Shown here in pieces: positions 22,868 to 34,759 of a DNA stretch of 64,000 nt. Source of the stretch: Hofstenia miamia (lineage: Eukaryota; Xenacoelomorpha; Acoela; Hofsteniidae); assembly GCA_900660155.1 (NCBI GenBank), contig CABFPE010000018.1:799748-863747 (forward strand). The letters run 5' to 3'. A program made the position numbers and the translations under genes. Below the pieces are notes generated by a model. That model was not told where the DNA came from, did not search any database, and saw only the letters and a list, made by a program, of their open reading frames with translations. Each line of letters starts with the position of its first letter. Position 1 is the first letter of the stretch.

Positions 22868-23827
22868 TCAATTTTTCCAAACACACTTTAGAAATGATTT
22901 TCTGAAGTTCCTATTGGTGCATAAGTATATGAAAAAGTTTATTGCTGAATTCATGCATCTCAAAGCTTGCGAAATTGAGCCTATGAAAAAGTTGAAAGAG
23001 CTCTCAAGGAAAACTGCATTCTGCTCAGGAGTGTTTAGATGTATACGCAAAAGAAAACAATAATAAGGTAAATGTAAACCAACCGTAATTGCGCAACATG
23101 AAACAAGAGTGACGGTTACCCTCAAATCTTCTTTGTAAATCATCTTCTTGAACTTTTTTCGATTGGTATTCATTCTGATGAATAGACGAATTATAATTGC
23201 AATATTTGCAATAGTGAGTGTAGATAAAGGCAATGTGTAGCCAAAAAACAAAAGAATCAAACGTTGGAAATTTTCATTGGATGGATAACATGTAAGACCA
23301 GTGTAGGGTTCGTCATTCCAAATTACAGTATTTTTTCGGTAATTGTAGATATCAAATTGTAAGCTTCCGTGAATTAACGAAAATCCTATTACGAGAAAAC
23401 AAAGAATCTTTGCAAATGTTGTGTTATGCAAACTTCTTGCTACACTTATCGTGTACACGTTGGTTACTCGATCAAAGCAGATCAGAACTACCATATATGT
23501 TGTGTAAAAAAGACTAAATCGAAATATGAAACTCCAAGATGAGCATGCGTAACGAAATATATTAAGCAGAAATTCTTCTGGATAAAAAACGAAAGGAACT
23601 TTTAAGAACAAATATGTCATACAATTTAATAAGTCGGCAATTGTAAGGTGTAAAACGTAAATTTTTGAAGACGCATTTTTGACGAAAGAGCGTACCTTTA
23701 TTATGTATAAAACAATGAGATTGCTTGGAATTCCAATTGTAGCAACCAGGATACCAAGTGCTAATGTAAAATAATCTTTGTAATACCCACCAGGTTTTCC
23801 ATACATCACGTTAGAGGAAAGATTCAT
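22868..23827 (-). CDS. Class A (rhodopsin-like) GPCR, single exon
   Basis: This is a 319-residue seven-transmembrane receptor with the start codon at 23827 and an uninterrupted frame. TM1 is at about 20-43 (IGIPSNLIVLYII). TM2 carries LTIADLL (61-67). TM3 ends in DRV (119-121), a variant of DRY. Cys95 and Cys180 can form the usual TM3-ECL2 disulphide. TM5 has a proline at 200. TM6 has HLPYY where most receptors have CWxP. TM7 carries NSAINFFIY (293-301), the NSxxNxxIY form of NPxxY common in neuropeptide-type receptors, followed by a short basic helix-8 region. It probably acts at the plasma membrane through G proteins. The ligand is unknown, and a peptide ligand is only an inference from the TM7 motif. 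Its first codons and upstream DNA are duplicated at 26527-27010. Confidence 0.87.
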   Translation of the reverse strand: MNLSSNVMYGKPGGYYKDYFTLALGILVATIGIPSNLIVLYIIKVRSFVKNASSKIYVLHLTIADLLNCMTYLFLKVPFVFYPEEFLLNIFRYACSSWSFIFRFSLFYTTYMVVLICFDRVTNVYTISVARSLHNTTFAKILCFLVIGFSLIHGSLQFDIYNYRKNTVIWNDEPYTGLTCYPSNENFQRLILLFFGYTLPLSTLTIANIAIIIRLFIRMNTNRKKFKKMIYKEDLRVTVTLVSCCAITVGLHLPYYCFLLRIHLNTPEQNAVFLESSFNFFIGSISQALRCMNSAINFFIYLCTNRNFRKSFLKCVWKN

Positions 23828-24172
23828 TTAAATTATAAGCAAACGTTCCATTCAATAGAATTTGAAACATTAAGTGGATCAGTCCTTTGTTTTTATTAAA
23901 TTTTAAATTCCATAAAACAATAATTCGCATCTCTCTTTTTTATTATTTCGCCAAACATTTATTGGAGAAAAATAGAGGGAACATTAAATAAAGCTAAATA
24001 CTTCCTTTGAGTTTTTGAATATTTTTGTTTACAAAGTGGTCTTCAAACAAATTTTATCAATAAAATTCTATTGGTCAATGCTTTTGGTCATGATTTTATA
24101 CAATCTGTTAATATTTTGTTGCCGCCATTTTAGTTATTTTTGTCTAAAGTTGTTTGTTGAATTTTCAGTAAA
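23673..24172 (-). repeat. Source copy of a partial duplication (GPCR 5' end plus upstream DNA)
   Basis: This segment holds the first roughly 50 codons of the GPCR and about 345 bp upstream of its ATG. It matches 26527-27010 in the same orientation, sharing markers such as TATTATTTCGCCAAACATTT and TATTGTTGCCGCCATTTT. Similarity stops at the (TA)n tract starting near 24174. Confidence 0.85.
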
Positions 24173-24173
24173 T

Positions 24174-24175
24174 AA

Positions 24176-24207
<32 letters not shown>

Positions 24208-24215
24208 ATATATAA
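24174..24215. repeat. (TA)n microsatellite
   Basis: Two TA runs are separated by a TTTA interruption, at the edge of the duplicated GPCR upstream segment. Confidence 0.9.
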
Positions 24216-24479
24216 TTCACGGGAAAAAATTATATATACACGTGGTAGTGTCAAAAGTCCGTAGGAACATATATTTAACTAAAGGCAAACACGTAATAAA
24301 AAAATATATAGTAATACTAACAGAAATGGGTAATAAGACAGTGTTGCTTTTTCATTTAATCCCGTTCATTGTCAACATAAAGCTCAGCAAACGTAGACCG
24401 CAGACTGGTATCATTCAATTGATTTCTTACGTAAAAATTGGTTAAGTCATCTAGGATTTGAGCGATACTATCAAATCGC

Positions 24480-26520
24480 TTGGAACCCAGAAGTGTCTAA
24501 AGCATCTTGAGCAATATTTCAGGAGTGAGTGAGAGCATTGTCGTATAACCGAAAAATCTATTTAAAAGATATTACAAAGTCTTTAATTATACGCTCGAGT
24601 CTAGTACCTTGAGAGCTGATTGTAGACATCATGAAGGTAGCAAGGCAAACATTGATCTTGTACATAGAAATATTCGTCATCACAACCTTCTTAGCAGACT
24701 TTGACATTGTTTTTTATTGTCTCCTTGATCTCTTTCCAAGATTGGTATAGGTAAAGGTATTGGATGATCATAATATTGACTAGTAATTGTTGTCGGCTTC
24801 TTCTTTTAATCATACCGCCTTCTAATTTGAAAAAGAAGGACTGCTGCTCTGCCGTCTTTGACAGATTCTTCCCTGTTGACGTTTGCGGTTCTTGATGATA
24901 AGAGTGTCGCCTGGATTCAGATCAGGTTGCCGTTTTGTTCCTCTATCATAGTATAGCTTTTGTTGTTGTTGAATGATTCTATTTTTTCTATCAATATTAT
25001 TGTGTAGTTTGTTTTTGGCGTTAGCTGTTCTTCTACCATGGGCATTTTTGTTCCTAGTTTTAGGCTTTGTAGAAGCTGTGCAGATGATACATTCAAAAAT
25101 GGTTTTGGTGAATTATTGTGGACAAGCAGACCATAATGTACATCTTTACATCTTTTGCTAAGCCATTCGAGCGTGGATGTAGTGGATTTCTTCATCTGAT
25201 ATGAGTTAACGGATTGTTATCCGCGATTACCTCATTTGGGATCCCAAACAGAGAAAAAACGTCTTTTAAGTGGTTTACTACTTCATTTGATTTCTTGTTT
25301 CGTAATTTCCTACATACAATGAACCAGGAATAATAATGGATAATTGTTAGGAATGATATTCGATTATGTTCTGCCATGTCGCATCCTATTTGAAGCAGGG
25401 TATGTTAGGTCTTTCGTGCGGCAGCATAGGCTGTCTTCCTTGGTTTTCACTATCGGTATTACATATTGTACAATGTTTTGTGAACTTATCGATATCTTCA
25501 TTCATTTTAGGCAAAAATAAACATTCCTTTGCGAGTAATCTATTTTTGCCTATTTCTTCGTGAGCTGAGTGTATTAGGTGAATAATACTTTGTTTCATCA
25601 AGAACGGTTGATTACGTTAAGTAGGATTCCGTCTGCTTCTGACAGCTCATATCGTAATTTCCCGAAGATATTTAAGTCATTATCCATCTCTGGTAGCCTA
25701 TCTGGCCAACCAAATCTGATGAATTTATTACTCTTGAGAGTTAAAAATCCTGCATAGTTGCTTCTTTAGGTTTATATTTCATCTTGGCATCAATTGGATT
25801 TATACTGCGCTGTAATACTTGATAGATTGCAAATGATACATCATTTTCTAGGTATTCTGCATGTGAACTGCTGTAATTATGCTTTATTAGTGACAGGGCA
25901 TCTGCAACGACCATGCGTTTTTTTATTTGTGAATAGTTTTGTTCCGTTTGGGTTAAAGCGCTTCCCGCAAATGCTCAAGGTTTTCCTTCTTGAAGGAGTA
26001 TTGCCCCAAGAGAATATCTCGAGGAATCGACCTGTAAAGTTGATTTAGAGTTACGATCAAAATGTTTTAAGATTGGCTTTGAAACTAAATACTTTTTAAT
26101 TGCTTCAAACGCGTCTGTATGTGAGGGCTCCCACTTCCACAGTATGTCAGCTTTCATCAATTGTCAGTGCAGTGATTTTTGGCTGTTGTGGAATAAATTA
26201 ACAAAAGAATTGGCCATTCCTAAGAAACGTTGCAGCGCTTTTTTATTATCAGGTATCGGATAGTTCTTGATTACTCTCGCTTTTCTGGATCAGAATGGAA
26301 TCCATTAGAATCAACAATGAATCCCATATACTTTATTGATTTCTTCGTGTATTGCACTTTACTTAGATTGAATCTGATGTTGTTTTCCCTTGCTTTTTGG
26401 AAAACATTTCGCAATACCCCGTCATGATCAGTTTTTTCATCTGTAGCTATACATATGTCATCAGGAATTGCCATAATATCGACAAATATCTTATCTATCG
26501 TTTGCTGTGATTTATCAGAT
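24480..26520 (-). mobile_element. Fossil Ty3/gypsy LTR-retrotransposon pol region
   Basis: Read on the - strand, the order of parts is that of Ty3/gypsy pol. A reverse-transcriptase segment around the catalytic DD (about 26270-26480) is followed by an RNase H-like segment (about 25970-26160), the integrase HHCC zinc-binding segment (about 25386-25600), integrase core remains (about 25190-25380) and more C-terminal sequence to about 24780. The far end to 24480 is uncertain. The element is broken, with roughly five or more breaks; it lacks recognisable gag and flanking LTRs, and is clearly old. It abuts the truncated GPCR copy at about 26527. Confidence 0.82.
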
Positions 26521-26526
26521 GCAGAA

Positions 26527-27010
26527 CATTTTTGACGAAAGGGCGTACCCTGATTATGTATAAAACAATGAGATTGCTTGGAACTCCAATAGTAGCAACC
26601 AGTATACTAAGTGCTAATGTAAAATAATCTTTGTAATACCCATCAGGTTTTCCATACGTCACATTATCGGAAAGATTCATTCAAATTATAAACTAACGTT
26701 TCATTCAATAGAATGTCTCACATGGATTTCTTTTATTCAATTTTAAATTCCTTAAAAAAATAATTTCTGTCACCTCTTTGTATTATTTCGCCAAACATTT
26801 ATTAGAGAAAAATAGAGGAAACATTAAATAAATCAAAACACTTCCTCTTTTGAATTATTAAATATTGTTTTTGTTTACAGAGTGGTTTTCAATATAATTT
26901 CGTCAATAAAATTCTATTGGTCAATGTCTTGCTTTTATACAATGTTTTAATATATTGTTGCCGCCATTTTTGTTACATTTGTCTAAGGTTTTTCTTCGAA
27001 TATATGTATA
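26527..27010 (-). pseudogene. Truncated duplicate of the GPCR 5' end and upstream region
   Basis: From the ATG at 26680 the - strand encodes MNLSDNVTYGKPDGYYKDYF and continues through most of TM1 to about residue 50. It is nearly identical to the GPCR at 22868-23827. Similarity then stops abruptly at about 26527, where the fossil gypsy sequence begins. The upstream DNA to about 27010 matches 23828-24172. With only TM1 present it cannot encode a receptor. The coding part is better conserved than the upstream part, which differs by many substitutions and short indels, so the duplication is not very recent. Confidence 0.87.
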
Positions 27011-27560
27011 TATTGTACAGCAGGGGTGTGAAACATTAATTGTAAGATAGCCAACTAAAATTTTTTGAGCACCTGAAGAGACAGATTGTCAGCCATTTTG
27101 TTGCTCAGTCTTGTAATAAATACGCATGTCGCCATATATACACACAAACAAAGCTGCATTTAAATTCAATAATGTAAATAAGATTTATTGGTATTACTTC
27201 TGAAAAAAATATTATTGTCAAAGGTAATATAAATGATGTTATCAAAGGCCACCAGAAATATTTGACGGACTGGATTGTGACGCGCGAGCATACAATTGCA
27301 CACACCAGGTTTTTAATATTGAGAATGCTCTGCAATATATTTGAGTGTTAGTCTAAAATAGCTTAACCTCTCCTATATATCTAAAATTTTGAGATGAAAG
27401 CGTTCTGAATAGATTAAAAATATTCGTATGTAATCGCAAGAATTCGGAACTGAAGGAATTCAGAATTTAAATAGGACTAAGCAATTCAAAGCCACAGTTA
27501 TAAAAATGAACTTCTTCAAAATAAAAAGAATTTTTCTTAAATGACTAATTCTATAATCCA
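27011..27560. other. Non-coding DNA with one possible hAT-like end
   Basis: CAGGGGTGTGAAACATT at about 27021 looks like a hAT terminal sequence, but no partner end was found. No gene was recognised. Confidence 0.35.
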
Positions 27561-27574
27561 TTCAGCAAGGAGGT

Positions 27575-28010
27575 TTAAATCACCTCTATGCGAATTATAG
27601 TGAAACCAAGTTGCAGTGATCAGTTTCAAGACCACAATCATATAAATGTATTCCGTTATCTCAAAAATATTATCACTCAAATTTTTCCAAAAATCCCATT
27701 ACATTCGTTGAATTTACATCATAATTAGTGATGTAATGGGATTTTTACAATCTTCTGAATAAATTCGTACACAAAATTTAAAATAAACTAAATATTTTAC
27801 TTTAAATTCGCTTTTTTCACTATAATTTACATAGAATATAATATGTTTTGTTTTTAGGGTTGCTCTTCACAGGGAAATATAATGAAAACTAAATTTCTGA
27901 TTAAAAAATTACATGAAAATTTCAATTCACAATTCCAAAATTGAGCCTTGCGCTAAAAATCAAAGTGATTGTGTTCATCATTGCAGCAATATAGCGTGAA
28001 GATCAATGGT
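27575..28010. repeat. Dispersed repeat R3, inverted pair around a hairpin
   Basis: AAAAATCCCATTACAT at 27689-27704 pairs perfectly with ATGTAATGGGATTTTT at 27731-27746 (16 bp stem, 26-base loop). Sequences on both sides are diverged inverted copies of one unit: the left arm has AATTATAGTGAAACCAAG and AAATGTATTCCGTTATCTC, and the right arm reversed has AATTATAGTGAAAAAAGCG and CGAATTTATTCAGAAGATTG. The right arm also matches 31960-32150, including GGCTCAATTTTGGAATTGTG. Confidence 0.65.
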
Positions 28011-30835
28011 TCAATACGTATGGCCGGCACTGTAGATGATGAAATGCCCGCATCATTTAGTCTCTAAGATATTTTTGTCACAATGCCGAATTGGGGTAAA
28101 ATCTACCTCATGGAATCTAAGTTATGCACATGCATATATACGATATAATGTCTTAATCAATTACACATTTATTATCAAGTAAAACAACTACTAAATTGCC
28201 AACATACTTCCTATTGATCAATTTGGCGGTTAGACGTCTCTGATAAAAGATTTTTGTGATCAGCAGCAAGTATTCTGACATCACATGGTTTGAATTAAAA
28301 TCCTTAAAGATACCATTTTTAATTTGTGTTTAATAGGAAACTAAATGTCACGTTAAGCTAATTTGAATGCAATATATGCGAATTTTAGTAAATTTTATCC
28401 ATATTTTGCACCAGGTTTACTGGTGGGAAAATATTTTCTTGTTTTATGCTTAACGATTATCCTGTCCTGATTCCAGGCCTTTGTTCTTAATCCTATTATA
28501 GTTTACGAATTAATGAATTAATAGATATTTTAAATGGAATATTACAAAGTTGGTTATAATGATATTAAGAGAATTAGAGAAAAATTTTGAAGCTCAAGCA
28601 ATAATCCGAAATCTTTTTAATGATGCTGCCTATTTGTGTGGACAGTAGAAGACGTTAACAGTGATGGCATACCTGAACGCTTAAGACGCGGTTTTTGAAT
28701 ATTAAAATTTCATTTTCATCATGTTTTAGCAGTTCATCGTCGTTTACTTTTTACTATGTAAAAGATATTTAGGATGTATTTTGCACTCCAGTGATTTTTC
28801 CCATTTCAATGCTGAACAATGAAGTTAGGATTATTAAGAACGATGTAGGGGTTCATTCTAAACATAGACGCATGCTGTTTTGTATTTCAACCACCAAAAA
28901 AGATTCATTGGCTCAACACTAGGATTTGACAATATAGTGCTATGCATAGAAACAAAATCATTCTACTAATGAACAGTTTATACAAATTGTTAGTGTTTTT
29001 TTAGGTAATACACTCACAACTTAATTTGCGAAGGAAGCATTTATTTTTTATCGTTCGATCTGACTCTACTCTAACTATGTGCTGGAGGTCAAATAATGAC
29101 TTATAACATTGGAACATTCAATCTTTCAATTGCAGATTTGATGCTGAATCGCAGATACAAAGGCGTATATTTTTGTTGAATTGAGGTATGCAACCTTTGT
29201 GAGATATTTCTCATTTGAATGCCACAAAAAGAGCGCCATACGACACATTAGCGATTCATTAGACAATCATTTGATAGAATCACATGCATGCATGAATCAT
29301 TGCATCAAAAGCAAAATCTCACAATTGTCCAAATGTGTAAATACATTCACAAGAATTGCCACAAAAATGTTCTATTCATTCAGCACGATAATAGAGAAAA
29401 TTGATACACATCAAATTTTAATTTTGTTAATACTACATACATCCCAAACGAAGACGAACTGTTAGCATGATTTGGTTGCAGAATTTTATAGAAAAGATTG
29501 GGAACACTATTTTATTCAAAGTAATTATTTACAAATATTTGCATTCTGTTTGGGTGTCTGTTCTGCGCTGTCAATTCATATAACGCAGGTGTAATTTAGC
29601 ATTAAATGCTGTTTTGAAAGGACTTATATACGACTTCTAAAGAATGTTCCAACGACTGTTTTTTGGGAATACATATGAATGAAGACTAATATATAGTTAG
29701 AACCAAAATTTCAAAATCAAAAACTTGCTGAAGTCGTCCATTTTACCCAACTCCATAGATGGAATCGTGTTGGATTTTTCAAGTTTTTTAAACTTGACAT
29801 CAAAGTTTAATGTAAGTAAAAAACTTTGTAATTCACCCGCGATTGATCCACATGATATAAATCAACCTGACCCGTCGACTACAGTTAAGGTACTTTTTCC
29901 ATTCACAACCTCGCAAAGGTAGCCCGCATACTTAAATTTTAAAAGATAAATCTCACGCAGCTTTTGACCCTTGGAAATCCAAAATACCTCTAATGTAATG
30001 TCCCGCGTTTTGCTCATATTTCATCGTTTATTAATCAGGCAATTTTCAATCTGTCATTGGTTGAGGCTTCTTAGTAAAAAATGATTTTTTATAAAAAAAA
30101 ATACATATTTCTGATTAGGCTTTCCAAACTTCAGATTCACATCAAACGAATGTCACTTTCTGAAAGGCCGATTCTAAAGCAGCACATCTGAATTTCGATC
30201 CTAGTGATGTATGATATGAAACTGTATTTACAATATTAAAAATAGACTCAAACCAATAATTTCTTATATTCATAAACGAATATTATACTTTATATCGTCA
30301 TACTTCCTCTAAAGTTTAAACTATTAATTTAAAAGCATTCCAAGATTGTGTTGGCTTGGAATGTGTTCAAGAACAACATCAGTTGTGCAAAAGATTTTAC
30401 ATAGCAAAGTCTAGCATTTTGATTCTTTCACATAAATATTTTTACGGTGAATGTTAAGGAAATTTTCCTCTTGCAATTCCTTTGTTGGAATATAAAATTT
30501 GGGAATAACAATTGGACAGACTTACTTAGACTATGGCACAGCAACCCAGACACCTAGCATTTAAAAGCCTTCAACTTATTTCTAGCATACAAAATTGCTC
30601 TTTTGATATAAATGCCAAAAGGTTTTTCAAATTATTTTCGTCATCAATTTCTCAACCAATATAATCCATATCTGGTTCAGAATTCCAATCCACTTTTGAA
30701 ATATGTTGTAGCAAAATTTTCAAGTGTACCAAGCTTCAATAAAAAAAAACCTTTTTACGAAAAAACTTGTTTTGTTTTTTCAGTTTTTTTCTCAAAATAC
30801 TTTTAAAAACAAAACGGTATGGGAAACTTTATGAA

Positions 30836-30838
<3 letters not shown>
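28011..30838. other. AT-rich non-coding DNA
   Basis: No gene or element was recognised. The open frames at 29181-29465 and 29725-29922 show no known domain. Confidence 0.45.

Positions 30839-30872
<34 letters not shown>
30839..30872. repeat. (TA)n microsatellite
   Basis: A pure TA run of about 34 bases; it creates artefactual IYIYIY frames. Confidence 0.95.
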
Positions 30873-30874
<2 letters not shown>

Positions 30875-31884
30875 TTTAAGCAGAAAATTACAGTGCGCCT
30901 GATTTGTAGATTCTTCATATTATATGGCGCAGGTATCCTGGTGACGTATTTAAATGTGCAATACTTACCTGTATATTTTATGAATACTTTATATATAATT
31001 ATATATTTATACATTAAATTTCAAAGTTTTTTACTAAATTTATTTTTTAGAATTTTAAGGAATTGATAGTATTTACAAAATTCTGCTCATTAAATACATG
31101 TATACAACAATACAGAGCCCGGTATTATATAAATTTTCTGTTACAAAGCTTCAATTTGCCAGCCTTTTGGGCATCTTAGAATGTACAGATCCAGATAGAC
31201 ATTGAAATACCAATACAACTTACTTCAAATAAAACATAAAATAATGCTGTTTTTTTCAAAGTGTTTTAAAGACGTTTTTTCCTCCTTGTTTAAAACAGTT
31301 CAACCCTGCAAAAACCCAATCGAAAGTGATATCCTACGTCTAAGCATCCCTACCTGGAAAAACATGATGAGATGAAGTGTTAATAAAGTAAAATTTGTTG
31401 GGTATAAGAAAATTTTTTCTTGAATATGTGATATAAAACATTTACTTTTCTGAATAGGTATACTTGTAAAATCGAGGCATATGTTTCTTTAGTTATTGAT
31501 TTACTAGGTAGAATCTTTATATCAAAGTTTTGAAAAATCACTAAGAGATGCTGCAAATAGAATTTTTGTTCCAGCTTCGCATCGAAAATCACTTTTTGCA
31601 AAAATATTTGTTTTAAATAGTGATAGTCTTGCATTGATTATTAAATGACGTACAGGAAAAATTATCATTTTTTTTAAAAATAAGCCCAACTGGCAACTTT
31701 CAAAAAATGCTATTCTGTTAACATGGAATTTTGGCTTTTTACGAGTAGGTTGACCAATCAACTTACGTACATGCAAAATATACGATTTTTAATTGTTTTC
31801 AAGTAATGTTTCAACCTAATGAAATCTTTTTGAAATTTCTGAGTGATGGTTTCTGATCCAAAATATGAATGATAACATCACTAT
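30873..31884. other. AT-rich non-coding DNA
   Basis: Nothing recognisable was seen in this stretch. Confidence 0.45.
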
Positions 31885-32205
31885 TATAGTATACCGCTCA
31901 TAAGATTGAAACACTCATCTTCACAATTTATTTCTGCAATGAATAATCACAGCAACTTTTTTAGCACTAGGCTCAATTTTGGTATTGTGAATTCAAATTT
32001 TCAAGTAATATTTTGATCAGGGATTTCGTTTTTCTCCTATTCCCCTATGAATAGGCACTCTAAAAAATATCTCCATAAATATACATCTTATATAAATTTT
32101 AGTGAAAAAATTTATTTCATGGTGTAATATTTAGTTTATTCTAAAAGTTTTGCATAAATGTATTCTGTTGTCTGAAAAATATTACCACTTAAATTTAATG
32201 TTGTT
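31885..32205 (+). repeat. Dispersed repeat R3, single copy
   Basis: GGCTCAATTTTGGTATTGTG, then TTTTGATCAGGGATTTCG, ATTTTAGTGAAAAAATTT and ATAAATGTATTCTGTTGTC occur in order. They match the reversed right arm of the copy at 27575-28010 with scattered substitutions. Confidence 0.62.
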
Positions 32206-32865
32206 TCTTTAAGGATTTGTTATAGGGAATATATTTATTGCATTTTAATACTAACTATTTTAACCGCTGATTTTGTAGTAGTTTCTTCATTGTTATTGAG
32301 GTCTCTTTTGATGTGATCTTAGATTTTTGAACGGTATTAAAAAATGTTGCGAATAATCTCATAATTTTGGAAGCGCAAAAACGTTTTCTTCTCCAATCAG
32401 TAATGTATTGGACTTGACTCTATATCGTAAGCTACTAATAGTGTAGTGCGCACTCTGATTGCTTCAGCTGCAATTTGTGGCTTATTATCGATAAGTTGTT
32501 GAATTGGCTAAATTCAAAGTTGACAGTATCCATTGAATTCCAGAATTTCGTCCTCAAGATTGAATTTCAAGTATTAATAAAACGATTTTTGTTGTATTAT
32601 TTAATGCAAAACAAATTAGAGAAAAATATCAATAATTTTGAGCATGAATGCAAAATAGGACTGTTGTGGAAACTATACACAGGAACTTTTTATTGAAAAA
32701 TTTTCAGTGTGAATATAAGCATAACACATGGAACTGGGACACTTCAGAAACTGGCCTAAAACAGTTCCTATATTATCTCTAAATAACAGTGTGTTCCAAA
32801 TCTATGTATTTTACCTAGAATCCAGGGCGGTTTCTTTTATCTAAAGCGGTTAGTTATCTAAATTT
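32206..32865. other. AT-rich non-coding DNA
   Basis: Nothing recognisable was seen in this stretch. Confidence 0.45.
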
Positions 32866-32869
32866 TTCA

Positions 32870-33100
32870 AATTTTGCTTAGACCTGAAAAATGCGAATTG
32901 CGCAATTATTCAACATGGTTGTAAAGTCCCAAACTTCAAAAATATTTTGATAGGTCAAAATATGGTTAAAATCGGCTATTTAGTTACTAAACTTTTTTGT
33001 TAAAATCTTTATGAAAATATAGATGTTCTAATGTCATTACTGAATAAAGTTTTTCACTGCTGCGCAAACTTTTTCGCAAAGGATCGTTGTTTTTCTGTTT
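32870..33100 (+). repeat. Dispersed repeat R2, copy b
   Basis: GCTTAGACCTGAAAAATGCG, GGTCAAAATATGGTTAAAAT and GAATAAAGTTTTTCACTGC match, in order, the reversed segment at 17290-17560. The family is unclassified. Confidence 0.6.
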
Positions 33101-33767
33101 AAAACTTTACACATTATTTTTGTTCATTTGAAAACATTACTTTATAACATTTTTTGGAAGAAAGCAAAAACAGTACTTTATATTACGTTTTGAGCAATGC
33201 AAATTCAATTTTGAAGTTGTTTTAATGTTAGTCAAAATATGGTCAAGATTTCTGCGCTTTTTCAATTTTTGTGATCAAAATTCTAATTTTTTTGTTATAA
33301 AAATAATCGCCTTAAGGATAACTTTTCAATCTTAAGATGAGGCTTCCTTGAACAAACCAAGCGCTATCGCATATTTTCTTCGAATGCTCTTTCTATAGAA
33401 ACTATGACCGATGAACCCTGTTTTATAATCCTTTGGTTTTATGCTGCCCTGGCTTCAGACTTTGTTGAATATTAAAATTACAGAGTAGGATTCTCATGTC
33501 TTTTGTGGTGCGGATGTTCGGTTGACACTTAATTGCCAATTTCCAACATTTATGTTAACCTTATTTTGCACATCTAAGGTTTCTAAAATGTCTGCCCGCC
33601 TTATTGCTAGTAACAGTATGTTATGTGATAAAATTACTATTCAATTTATTTAGTTTTAGGACTGGAAATGGGCATTTATTGCATCCGGTGATGCTTTCAT
33701 CTCATATCAGTTTCATTCTGCGAATTGGAATTTATTGCGGCGGGATGTACTTTTTGAAGCATTCGAN

Positions 33768-33806
<39 letters not shown>

Positions 33807-34745
33807 ATAAGGATGGCAGCGGTCCGTTGTTTTTTCGGACACTCCGCAGCCTACATACTTTCTCAAAAATTTGCCAAGCTGGCCCGCAATCACATTTATT
33901 TTACCTTGACAGTGCGTTACTAAACTGTCATCAATGCATGTGCATGGGTTGTAGATTATTGCACATATTTTTTACAGCCAATTTATACCAAACCAATTCT
34001 AATTTTCACTCATTCCCTCAACATTTTTAATGGCCTACCCTTAAGTTTTGTAATTTTTATTCTAAGTATGATTTTCCATTTTTTAAATATAAGCAAATGG
34101 TTAATGAAATGGTTGCGAAGTTAACATGTTAAATAAGTAATCTTTGATCGTGTAAAATGATAATTTAATTATTAATTTCTAATTATAAATGATAGTTCAG
34201 CTTATAATCTTTTTGTATTGCTTTTGTTTTCAAAAAATTGATTTTTTGTACTCAGTCGCGAATTTAGGTAGGAAACAACGCATCTCCACTCTGCCTATTC
34301 CCTTTGAGGGTTTTCCTTTTTTCAAATTGTTTATGTATTTGAAATGTTTTTGATGTCGATGTTTACACAGAGATTGACATGGACGTGTATAAAATGTTCA
34401 AAGTTGACTTTTACATGAAGTCCATTTTTGTAAAATATTATTGCAAACTTAAATTCCACATGATATAAAATATAAGGCCAGTACTGAAAAACATGTCATT
34501 GAGATGTTTAATTATATAGCTATTAGTTGCTGCTTTGTAACTATTAAATTCGGGGAATATCCTTCTACTATACTCATGGAATGCTATAATCAACGTACTT
34601 TGATTACCAGTGAGATTTTTGATAAACTACTAAAAAGCATTTTCTAATCACACATTTTAATCGTGACCTGCTATGACCTCCAAAGACGTGAAATATGACG
34701 CTCAGATATGTAAAATGAGAAGGAAGGATAAGAATATAAAATGGG
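33101..34745. other. Non-coding DNA with a single-N junction and (TA)n
   Basis: A single N at 33767 is followed by (TA)n to about 33796 and a short (GT)n run, suggesting an uncertain contig join at the microsatellite. No gene was recognised. Confidence 0.5.
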
Positions 34746-34759
34746 CATATATATATATT

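Noticed and set aside
22824-23063. 79-codon open frame on the + strand
   Set aside because: It overlaps the C-terminal end of the GPCR on the opposite strand and has no recognisable domain.
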